NCBI GenBank assembly: GCA_965261795.1
Contig: OZ253476.1
Span: 2,046,001 to 2,110,000, forward strand
DNA: 64,000 bases
Source: CBDCFV01 sp965261795
Lineage (GTDB): Bacteria; Chloroflexota; Dehalococcoidia; Lucifugimonadales; UBA3495
Reading direction: 5' to 3'
Both the position numbers and the translations under genes were made by a program. The notes beneath the pieces are model-generated. The model was not told the DNA's origin. It saw nothing but the letters and a program-made list of their open reading frames with translations, and ran no database searches. Numbering within the stretch: position 1 is the first letter of the stretch; each line of letters begins with the position of its first letter. This document shows positions 24,393 to 31,354 of the stretch, piece by piece.

Positions 24393-24849
24393 ATGGATTG
24401 GGTGATCGATACTGATGTGCTAGCGCGGGCGGATGTAGGAGATGAAAATCATGATCATTGCTTCAACGTTCTACAATTGTTAGCAACGATGCGCGGCTCA
24501 AGTCACATAATTGCCATGGATAGTGAAGGCAGGATTGCCGGAGAGTATCAAAGGAATCTTAATTCCCGTGGTATCCCGTGGTATGGTGAATAGATTGTTA
24601 GTGAGATTGGCTAAAGACAATCAAATTCGCTATGTGTCAGGGAGACTCAAGATCCGGAACACACGAGGACTCCGACGCCTTGGATTCGACTCGGACGACG
24701 ATGTATTCGTAGCGGTGGCTTCCAGGACATCCACCGGCCGCTTGATCGCCGAGGAATCCGATTACTCCGCCACGATAGTCGATTATTTGCTGAGTGAAGG
24801 TGTCCGGGTCATCAACTGCGAAGTGGCTTTGGCGGAAGCAACCGGTTAA
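24393..24849 (+). pseudogene. PIN-like nuclease gene, frameshifted by a 10-bp duplication
   Basis: Frame one gives MDWVIDTDVLARADVGDE...GEYQRNLNSRG; frame two gives MVNRLLVRLAKDNQIRYVSG...DSDDDVFVAVASRTSTG...EESDYSA. Together they show a PIN pattern: Asp6, the E-x-x-x-E-Y region, then DDDVFVAVA and ESDYS acidic residues. The unit tcccgtggta is repeated at 24564-24573 and 24574-24583; removing one copy gives NSRG-MVNRLL in a single 148-aa frame. The intact gene would be the effector of the ATPase just upstream. In its present state the protein would end at 66 aa and lack half the active site. Confidence 0.75.
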
Positions 24850-24859
24850 TATCTCGCTC

Positions 24860-25642
24860 CTACTCCTCGGCCACCACGTAGTTCCTCAGGATGCCGATGC
24901 CGCTGATTTCCACCTCAATGGTGTCTCCGGGGAACATGTCGCCGTCTGCGCCCTCGGTGCCCATCCACAGGACGTCGCCGGGGTAGAGGATGGCGTACTT
25001 GCTCAGCTCGCTGATCCAGGTGGCCGTGTCCCAGATCTGGTCCGCCGATGAGAAGTCCTCCCACACCGTCCCGTTGTGTCGGACGATGATGCGGAACCCC
25101 TTGGGGTCCAAGCCGGTGACGATCCACGGCCCCATAGGCTTCCAAGTGTCGCAGTTCTTGCTCCTGAACATCGTCCGGTCGGCCTGCTGCCAAGGCCGCT
25201 GGCTGATGTCGTTGCCGATGGTGTAGCCGAACACGTACTCAAGCGCCTCGCTCACCGGCACGTTGCGGGCTTTCTTGCCGATTACAACCGCCAACTGTCC
25301 CTCCGGCTGGACCGCGCCGGAGCAGTCTTTGGGGACGACTATGTTCTCCTCAGTGCCGACAATGGCATGGACCGAGCGGTAATTCGGTGAAGGCCGGTCG
25401 GGATAGGCCGGCGGCACTCCCCGCCGCGCCGCCATTCCTTCCACGTGGCCCCGGTAGTTGGGGCCGGCGGCGTAAAGCATCGGCGGCTTGACAGGGGCCA
25501 ACAGTTTCACTTGATTGAGAGGATAAACGTGGTTGGTCACCGCGTAGTCTTCAAGGGGACTGCCCCAGACTTCGGTGACGTGGTCGCCTTCGACAATCCC
25601 GAAGCTGGTCTTCTGGTCTGCTTCAAACCGGCACCAAATCAT
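24860..25642 (-). CDS. Fumarylacetoacetate hydrolase-family protein
   Basis: 260 aa. LYAAGPNYRGHVEG, QPEGQLAVVIGKKARNV, VFGYTIGNDISQRPWQ and DVLWMGTEGADG match the FAH fold, which hydrolyses or decarboxylates beta-diketo acids using a divalent metal. The metal triad is less clear than usual because EVELAVVIG reads EGQLAVVIG here. AGGAGG eight bases before the ATG at 25642 supports the start. It is followed upstream by a 2-hydroxyacid dehydrogenase on the same strand, suggesting carboxylic-acid catabolism. The substrate is unknown. Confidence 0.85.
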   Translation of the reverse strand: MIWCRFEADQKTSFGIVEGDHVTEVWGSPLEDYAVTNHVYPLNQVKLLAPVKPPMLYAAGPNYRGHVEGMAARRGVPPAYPDRPSPNYRSVHAIVGTEENIVVPKDCSGAVQPEGQLAVVIGKKARNVPVSEALEYVFGYTIGNDISQRPWQQADRTMFRSKNCDTWKPMGPWIVTGLDPKGFRIIVRHNGTVWEDFSSADQIWDTATWISELSKYAILYPGDVLWMGTEGADGDMFPGDTIEVEISGIGILRNYVVAEE

Positions 25643-25668
25643 GGCCCTTCCTCCTGAAAAGTGTTTTG

Positions 25669-25692
25669 GATTCCCGCCTGCGCGGGAATGAC
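25669..25692. repeat. REP-like palindrome
   Basis: TTCCCGC-ctgc-GCGGGAA within ggattcccgcctgcgcggga is a widely dispersed bacterial stem-loop type. It lies just upstream of the FAH gene. Confidence 0.55.
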
Positions 25693-25722
25693 GGATGACC
25701 TTGTGAAGGCCATATATGAGTG

Positions 25723-25741
25723 TGAAAATGGCCCATTTTCA
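25723..25741. promoter_or_regulatory. Perfect 19-base palindrome (possible operator)
   Basis: TGAAAATGG-C-CCATTTTCA has 9-base arms around one base. It lies between the dehydrogenase stop and the FAH start, about 80 bases upstream of the FAH gene, where an operator or a transcription-blocking hairpin would fit. No known regulator motif is claimed. Confidence 0.4.
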
Positions 25742-25793
25742 TAGTCATGACGGGTGGGGCGGGTGGCGTGTCGTTCGGGTTGGTCGTGACGCT

Positions 25794-26759
25794 CTATTCC
25801 GGGGTGACCAAAGATTCCGCTGTCTCGCCGGACAGCACCCGCAGGATGTTACCGTAGGCGAAATGGGCCGCCCGCAAAGCGGTCTCCTGGCTCTGCCCAG
25901 CCATGTGGGGCGTAATCACCACGTTGTCCAGCTCGAACAGTGGGTTGTCCGTTGGCGTCGGCTCGACCTCAAGCACGTCCAGCCCGGCGGCCGCTATCTT
26001 CCCTTCCGTCAATGCCCGGTACAAGGCCGCCTCGTCCACCACCGGCCCCCGGCAGGCGTTAATCAGGAAGGCCGTCGGTTTCATCATGTCGAATTCCCGG
26101 TCCGACATCATCCCCCTGGTGCGCCGGGTCAAGGGAACGTGCGTGCTGACGATGTCCGACGTTTGCAGCAACTCGTCGAAAGAGACCGGCTCGGCCTTCA
26201 GTTCCTGTTGTACGTCCTCCGGGATGTCCACAATGTCGTAGTAGATGGTGTGGGTGTCAAACCCGGTAAGCCGTTTCGCCACGTGCTTGCCGATGCGCCC
26301 CAATCCGACAATCCCCACCGTTTTGTCCGTCAGTTCGGACAAGTCGGACTGATAGAGGGCGCCGCGCCATTGCCGCTGCTTGGTGGTGCTGTTCCACTGG
26401 AGCATCAGATTCCTGCCGATGCTGATCATCAAGGCGATGGAATGCTCCGACACCGCAATGGCGTTGGCCCCGCCGTTGTTGGCCACCGGAATCCCCATTT
26501 CCAGGATGGCTTCAAGGTCCATCCGGTCATATCCGGCGCTCAGGGTCTGGATGAGCTTCACGTTGGGGCATTCCTTAAGGACGTTGGTGGTAATGTCGCT
26601 GGTGATAATAGCATCCGCGTCGCGGCATAGCTCGATCTTCTCTTGCTCCGAAAGCGCCGGGTCCACAATCGTGATCTCCAGGTCGTCGGGGGCTTGCCCC
26701 AGCATTACCTCGGGGCGCCCTCCGACGCCGCTGAAGTAAGAAACTTTCCAAGTGGGCAT
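25794..26759 (-). CDS. D-isomer-specific 2-hydroxyacid dehydrogenase
   Basis: 321 aa. NAD-binding motif GIVGLGRIGKHVAKRL, catalytic region INACRGPVVDEAAL (Arg), DVLEVEPTP (Glu) and TPHMAGQSQET (His) are all present. It reduces a 2-keto acid such as glyoxylate, hydroxypyruvate or a longer chain. AAAGGAG eight bases before the ATG at 26759 fixes the start against a 47-residue upstream extension. It is paired with the FAH-family gene downstream, with the palindrome between them. Confidence 0.9.
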   Translation of the reverse strand: MPTWKVSYFSGVGGRPEVMLGQAPDDLEITIVDPALSEQEKIELCRDADAIITSDITTNVLKECPNVKLIQTLSAGYDRMDLEAILEMGIPVANNGGANAIAVSEHSIALMISIGRNLMLQWNSTTKQRQWRGALYQSDLSELTDKTVGIVGLGRIGKHVAKRLTGFDTHTIYYDIVDIPEDVQQELKAEPVSFDELLQTSDIVSTHVPLTRRTRGMMSDREFDMMKPTAFLINACRGPVVDEAALYRALTEGKIAAAGLDVLEVEPTPTDNPLFELDNVVITPHMAGQSQETALRAAHFAYGNILRVLSGETAESLVTPE

Positions 26760-26929
26760 TTGGTCTTCTCCTTTGCGAATGTGTCGAATAATCCCTTCCC
26801 CGGTGAGCGTTGGCGGGGATGAGGGGACGTTTACGTGTTGTTTGGTCTCGTGAGCAATTATAGTTAAGGCGGAAGGGTTGTCAAAACGCTTCCTGCCCAA
26901 GATGATGCCGCTGTTGCTTGCCGCGCCGG

Positions 26930-28621
26930 CTAGAAAAGCTCGGCGATCTCCCGTTCCAGCCGCTCCTCCGGTGTTTCCACCCTAGCGCTTGGTACCCGGG
27001 AGAATGTTCCAGCCCCGCGGCTTAACTGCTCGTATGACTCGCTGGAGCCGTAGTCCCGCGTGTGGACCACCACCGGCATGGGCAGCGCGTGGCCGAAGAC
27101 CAACGCTTGTTGCTTGGGCTCCAGCCGGGACAACACCGTCCGCAGTTGGCGCGCCCCGGGCGTGCCAGCGAGCACCGCGTCGATGTCGCGCTGGTTGTCC
27201 AGCAAGCAGGTCAGCCGGGTGCCGACCTGGCTCATCACCTCTTCGTCGATTGCGCTGGGCCGCTGGTCTATGACCATCAGAGTCACGTTGCGCTTGCGGT
27301 CCTCCCGGGCGATGGCCCCGAAAGTTGTCTGGGACGCCACTGAGGGGTTGAGAAACTTGTGGGCCTCTTCGATGACGATCACCAACGGCCTCGGTTCCTG
27401 GCCTGCCCCGCCTTCGGCTTCCTCCTTTCGTTCCACGTACAGGTTGTGTATGCGCCTGGTCAAGAGATTGCAGACCAGCATGTAGGCGGTCAGGTCGGAG
27501 CCGTACTTACCAAACTCCAGGACGACGTGCAGGCCGCGGTCCAAGTGCTCGATGATGTTGTTGGCGGCGTCTCTTCCCGCGTGCTCCACCAGGAACCCGA
27601 ACCGCTTGAGCCGGCTGAGCCGATTGTAAAGCGCGGCCAGTGCGTGGGGCTGCACTTGGACTTCCGCGGCCAAGTCGAAGACCGAGTCCCGTCCTTCCAA
27701 ATCGAGAAAGCGGCGCATCCATTCCTTCTGGCCGAACTTTTGCTGAAGGTTGAAGGCGGCTGAAGCGGCTACGTCCGACAGGTTCAGGGTTTCCCTCAGC
27801 ATTTCCACGTCTTCCGGCTCAATGTCCTCGTAGCCGATGCGCACTACCGCATCGGTGGAAGACCCCCGCCTACGCGAGCTGTCTTCGTCCAGCGTGAACG
27901 TAGAGACTTGCGAGGGAAACAACTGTTTCAGGCCCTTGACCATGCGGCTCCGGTCGGCGTCCTGCCCATTCCAGCCGTATTCACTGTGCATGTCGAATAT
28001 CAACGACGACGCTTGGCGTTGCTGCAAAATGCCCACCAGCAGCAGCCGGGTCAGGAAGGTCTTGCCGGTGCCGCTCTTGCCGAACACGCCGATGGAACGC
28101 TTGACCAGTTCGTCGAGGTTAAGACAAAGCTTGTGCTCCATGTCCAGCGGGCTGCCAATCCAGAAGTGCTTCTGGTCTTCCTGGCCGAAGACCAACTCAA
28201 CGTCACGCTGCGACGCCAAGTAGGTGGGAGCAAAGTGAGGCGGGATGGTCTTGGCCGCGGCCGGAGCCTGCTCGGCGTCTCCGAGGACCGTTGGCAGCAC
28301 CAGGTTGGGCAGTACCGAAATTGCTCCATAAGCCACGATGCCGGATACGACTTGAAGCACCAAGGCATCGTCGACTTGAGGAGGAGTGTGCTTCAGTCGC
28401 GGATCGGTGCTTCCCAGGGTGACGTCGGTGACGGTCCCGAAGAAGGTGCTGTGTTGGCCTTGGATGGTGACGAACGCGCCGACCTTGATGTCTTCGATGG
28501 AGGCGGCCGGGTCCAAGCGGACCTCGATGCCTTGGCTCAGAGACCCGTCGACCACCAAGCCCAACGGCGTTCTCTTGTCCGCTCCGTCGGATTGTAACTG
28601 CCGCGCGTAGCCGTTGGTCAT
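26930..28621 (-). CDS. HerA-like DNA-translocating ATPase
   Basis: 563 aa. An N-terminal HAS-barrel (VGAFVTIQGQHSTFFGTVTDV) precedes a HerA/FtsK-type ATPase with Walker A GKSGTGKT (181-188), SLIFDMHSEYGWNG, Walker B LVIVIEEAHKF (about 411-421) and an arginine-finger region AREDRKRNVTLMVIDQRP. HerA proteins form hexamers that pump DNA, usually with the nuclease NurA. No NurA is adjacent. Instead the start overlaps by four bases a second HAS-barrel-like gene, and a questin-oxidase-like gene comes first in the run. Its role may lie in end processing or defence. Confidence 0.85.
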   Translation of the reverse strand: MTNGYARQLQSDGADKRTPLGLVVDGSLSQGIEVRLDPAASIEDIKVGAFVTIQGQHSTFFGTVTDVTLGSTDPRLKHTPPQVDDALVLQVVSGIVAYGAISVLPNLVLPTVLGDAEQAPAAAKTIPPHFAPTYLASQRDVELVFGQEDQKHFWIGSPLDMEHKLCLNLDELVKRSIGVFGKSGTGKTFLTRLLLVGILQQRQASSLIFDMHSEYGWNGQDADRSRMVKGLKQLFPSQVSTFTLDEDSSRRRGSSTDAVVRIGYEDIEPEDVEMLRETLNLSDVAASAAFNLQQKFGQKEWMRRFLDLEGRDSVFDLAAEVQVQPHALAALYNRLSRLKRFGFLVEHAGRDAANNIIEHLDRGLHVVLEFGKYGSDLTAYMLVCNLLTRRIHNLYVERKEEAEGGAGQEPRPLVIVIEEAHKFLNPSVASQTTFGAIAREDRKRNVTLMVIDQRPSAIDEEVMSQVGTRLTCLLDNQRDIDAVLAGTPGARQLRTVLSRLEPKQQALVFGHALPMPVVVHTRDYGSSESYEQLSRGAGTFSRVPSARVETPEERLEREIAELF

Positions 28622-29220
28622 AGGGACACCCTCTTCAGAATCGTGTTCAGCCGGGGAAGGTCTCCGGATAGCTCCGCGGCCAGGGTTTTACCGGCCCGCA
28701 AGAGGAACTCTCGCGGCTCCGGGTGGGTTGCGGCGGCTATTCTCAAATATGCGCCCAATACTTCATCGGGCGCCGGACCGGATGCGTTCACCAAAAAGCG
28801 GAGCATGTCCAAGCTGGCAGTGAACCCGGCAATCTCATCAGGGCCGCACCAGTAGATGAATGAATGCACTCGCGGCGGCAACGGCGGCAGCGAGTGCTTG
28901 GTCCCGGTTGTGTCCTGGTGGCCTACGATTAACGTCTCGAACCTTGACGTCAGCAGCCGTTCCAGTTGGGGGTTTTCCCTGAAGACCTCATCCTCGCTCT
29001 CGGCGTCCTCTCCCCGGGCAAGTATGGGGCGGCCCGGGTCCAGTGGTTCGGTGCTTACCCGACAGACTACGCCGTAGATTTCCGGGGAGGAGGTGCGCAC
29101 CAAGCACCCCAAGGGAGGCGCATCATAAAGACGGTAGCACTGGCCCATGAACGACGAGGAGTTAGCGCCGACCACCTCCCCAACCCGCCGTGACAGCGGG
29201 GTACCCGCTGCTGTCATCAC
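28618..29220 (-). CDS. HAS-barrel-like partner of the HerA-type ATPase
   Basis: 200 aa. The first 50 residues (RRVGEVVGANSSSFMGQCYRLYDAPPLGCLVRT) look like the beta-barrel found at the front of HerA proteins. The rest is mainly helical (IAGFTASLDMLRFLVNAS, REFLLRAGKTLAAEL). It overlaps the HerA start by four bases (ATGA), so the two should be made in fixed ratio. No catalytic motif is visible; it may be a clamp or adaptor. The start is GTG 29220 or ATG 29217, both after AGGAAGG. Confidence 0.65.
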   Translation of the reverse strand: MMTAAGTPLSRRVGEVVGANSSSFMGQCYRLYDAPPLGCLVRTSSPEIYGVVCRVSTEPLDPGRPILARGEDAESEDEVFRENPQLERLLTSRFETLIVGHQDTTGTKHSLPPLPPRVHSFIYWCGPDEIAGFTASLDMLRFLVNASGPAPDEVLGAYLRIAAATHPEPREFLLRAGKTLAAELSGDLPRLNTILKRVSL

Positions 29221-29248
29221 ACCTTCCTGGATGGGGGATCGGGGACTA

Positions 29249-30286
29249 TTAGACTGGTCCCACGCGCTCGGTCGCGTCCCGGGCGGCCACCAAGTAAACG
29301 GGATTGGGGTTCAGGGTATACTCCCGCAAGCAGGCCTCGGTGAACTTTATCGAGTGGGCACCGCCAGCGGCCACTGCGCGGTCTATAAGGTCTTCGTGGT
29401 CCTCTGTCGGAGCCTCGAAGCCCGAAGTATCCTGGGCCGGGACGGTTGAGTACCACGAATAGACAGCCGCGCACGCTTGCCATGCGTACCGGGCGGCTTG
29501 GCGGGCATCGGCGTCATCCAAGTATGGCGCGAGCATCCGCAGGGCGCTTGGGGCCGTCACCGTGTGTACGAAGGCAACCAAGTTCTTGGGACTGGCCAAG
29601 TAGATGCCGGCGAAGGTCTCAGTCAGATTGGAAATGAAACGGGATATGTCGCCGGACGTGTCCACCAGGTCAATGGCAGGGGCAAATTCCGGATGGCCTT
29701 CTATCCCCTTGATTTGCTCTACGATGGACCCCGTGCCGTCGAACTCCGGGCCGTGGAGCCGGTCCACCCGGTCAAGCGCGGTTCTTGGCGTGTGACCGGC
29801 ATTGGAGGCTGAGGGAGCGCCCGGCAGTGTGTAGTACCGCGCGGCCCAGTACCCCAAGCCTTGGGCTAGTTCGTACGTACGCTGCGGCGTTTCCACCGCG
29901 GAAAGACTGCGAACGGCATGGCTGGTGCGGATGAGGCCGTGAGTGGCGGCTGACATAACCGCCGGCGCCAAGCGCGGGACCCATTGCCTGACGACGTCCT
30001 GCCACGGCGACAACGCCAGTTCGCGTTCAAAAAACTCTATCCAATCTCCCAACCGGTCCCGCTTGCCCAGGGACTCTTGCCAATCGGTGGGAGATATGGG
30101 CATCGAAGTGGAAGGGCGGTCTATTAACCTGTTCCTGTAGTCCTCCACCCAAGGGAGAACGGCTTCATCCCTGCCGAGGGCGAACAGCGCTTCAGAAGCC
30201 ATCGGCCCATGATTGGCGTTGCCGTTTGCCTGTTCAGTGCTGGCAAAACTGAGAAGGTCCAACATTTCGTCGATGGTAATAGCCAT
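29249..30286 (-). CDS. Questin oxidase-like protein (DUF4243)
   Basis: 345 aa, nearly all helical. NHGPMASEALFALGRDEAVLPWVEDYR, WVPRLAPAVMSAATHGLIRTSHAVRSL and GLGYWAARYYTLPG, each read in part, match the questin oxidase-like family, whose fungal member opens an anthraquinone ring by Baeyer-Villiger-type oxidation. No flavin-binding motif is visible, as in other members. AGGAGG lies five bases before the ATG at 30286. It heads a run with the HAS-barrel and HerA genes (28-base gap); a common function is not obvious. Confidence 0.75.
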   Translation of the reverse strand: MAITIDEMLDLLSFASTEQANGNANHGPMASEALFALGRDEAVLPWVEDYRNRLIDRPSTSMPISPTDWQESLGKRDRLGDWIEFFERELALSPWQDVVRQWVPRLAPAVMSAATHGLIRTSHAVRSLSAVETPQRTYELAQGLGYWAARYYTLPGAPSASNAGHTPRTALDRVDRLHGPEFDGTGSIVEQIKGIEGHPEFAPAIDLVDTSGDISRFISNLTETFAGIYLASPKNLVAFVHTVTAPSALRMLAPYLDDADARQAARYAWQACAAVYSWYSTVPAQDTSGFEAPTEDHEDLIDRAVAAGGAHSIKFTEACLREYTLNPNPVYLVAARDATERVGPV

Positions 30287-30346
30287 CATTCCCTCCTGAT
30301 CACTGGGTATATGCCCGATTGGAGTAGTTAAGGCGACTGCAAAGTT

Positions 30347-30390
30347 ATTATATGTTAAAAATCATTATATGTTAAGAGTCATTATATTTT
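30347..30390. repeat. 17-bp tandem repeat, AT-rich
   Basis: attatatgttaaaaatc (30347-30363) is followed by attatatgttaagagtc (30364-30380) and a partial third unit attatatttt. It lies upstream of the questin-oxidase-like gene in a 283-base gap that has no gene. The AT-rich units contain -10-like sequences. Confidence 0.85.
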
Positions 30391-30511
30391 CAACGCGGAG
30401 GACGCCAAGTTAACGGAGTGCACGAAGTTCCTTAAAATTTGCCAAGCCAACTAAAATAACTCTGCTTTCTCGGTGCAGCCTGTCCTCCCTCTGCGTTGAG
30501 TGCACTTCAAC

Positions 30512-30543
30512 TTTGCAATCGTCCGTTTTTGCAATCGTCCGTT
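30512..30543. repeat. 16-bp perfect tandem duplication
   Basis: tttgcaatcgtccgtt occurs at 30512-30527 and 30528-30543, in intergenic DNA downstream of the SnoaL-like gene. Confidence 0.9.
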
Positions 30544-30569
30544 AAGGGGTAGTAGTCGCTTGGGCTTGG

Positions 30570-30971
30570 CTAGACCGCTCGGGGAGGCCCCTCTATGCCG
30601 ATCTCTTTGCTGATCTTGCCGTCCCGAATCTCGAAGATGTGGGTCAGCCGCATCTCGCACTTCGTGCCCACCGGGAACGGAACGAACCCCTCACGGGCTA
30701 CCTCGAAGCTCACGATGCTGTCGTCCACCACCCTGTCTTCGGTGGCGAAGCGGTCCTTGATGTGGAACTCCACGTTCTTCAGTACGGAAAAGATGTCCCG
30801 GTAGTTGGCGGCGACCGCCTCCTTGCCCCGGAATTCCAGGTTCCGGCTTGGGGCTTCCCACACCACGTCGTCGGTATACAGGGCAATGGCGTCGTCAATT
30901 CGACCGGAAGCTTCACTGCCGAAGTGGGCCTCTACCGCCGCAAGGTTGGCGGCTAAAATGTCATCGCTCAT
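30570..30971 (-). CDS. SnoaL/NTF2-like protein
   Basis: 133 aa from the ATG at 30971, with GAGG six bases upstream. The cone-shaped NTF2 fold is indicated by an N-terminal helix, SGRIDDAIALYTDDVVWEAP, FRGKEAVAANYRDIF and THIFEIRDGKISKE. SnoaL-like members act as isomerases, hydrolases or small-ligand binders; no catalytic residue set is decisive here. It stands alone between repeat-rich gaps. Confidence 0.75.
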   Translation of the reverse strand: MSDDILAANLAAVEAHFGSEASGRIDDAIALYTDDVVWEAPSRNLEFRGKEAVAANYRDIFSVLKNVEFHIKDRFATEDRVVDDSIVSFEVAREGFVPFPVGTKCEMRLTHIFEIRDGKISKEIGIEGPPRAV

Positions 30972-31354
30972 CGTTGACCTCACCTGTCCCGGCGCGGCGC
31001 CTGCCGGGGAATCGGGCTGCTGTAAGGGTTTCTTACTCATGCCATCCAAAGGTTACAGCAATTCTCTTGCTTCCAAAATCGGCTGTCAACAGGCAGGTAC
31101 TGGCGGGTGTCCGTCAGATTTTTTGGGCTGCGACCGGAAACTCTGCGTAACCTGTTGGATTTTCTGGTTCTTCACCCTTTTCACTGCGGAGTGAGTAAAG
31201 ATCACGGAGGTAAACGGGGCGGATTTTTCAGATTTCTGTGGCATTTTGTGTCTTTTGTGCCATTCAGCTTTGGCGGCCGAAGTGGATTTTGGACATTTAT
31301 GTAGTTTCAGGTCAGTTTGACCCACTTTCTGTACAGATTTTTCCGCAAATTGTG
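30972..31354. other. Repeat-rich gap before the restriction-modification gene
   Basis: No gene is supported. The stretch at 31233-31274 (ctgtggcattttgtgtc, ttttgtgcc, attcagctttggc) has an inverted relative at 51878-51910 that lacks the second nine bases. Short near-tandem units also occur at 31339-31358 (tgtgtcattc, tgtgtcattg). Confidence 0.5.
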
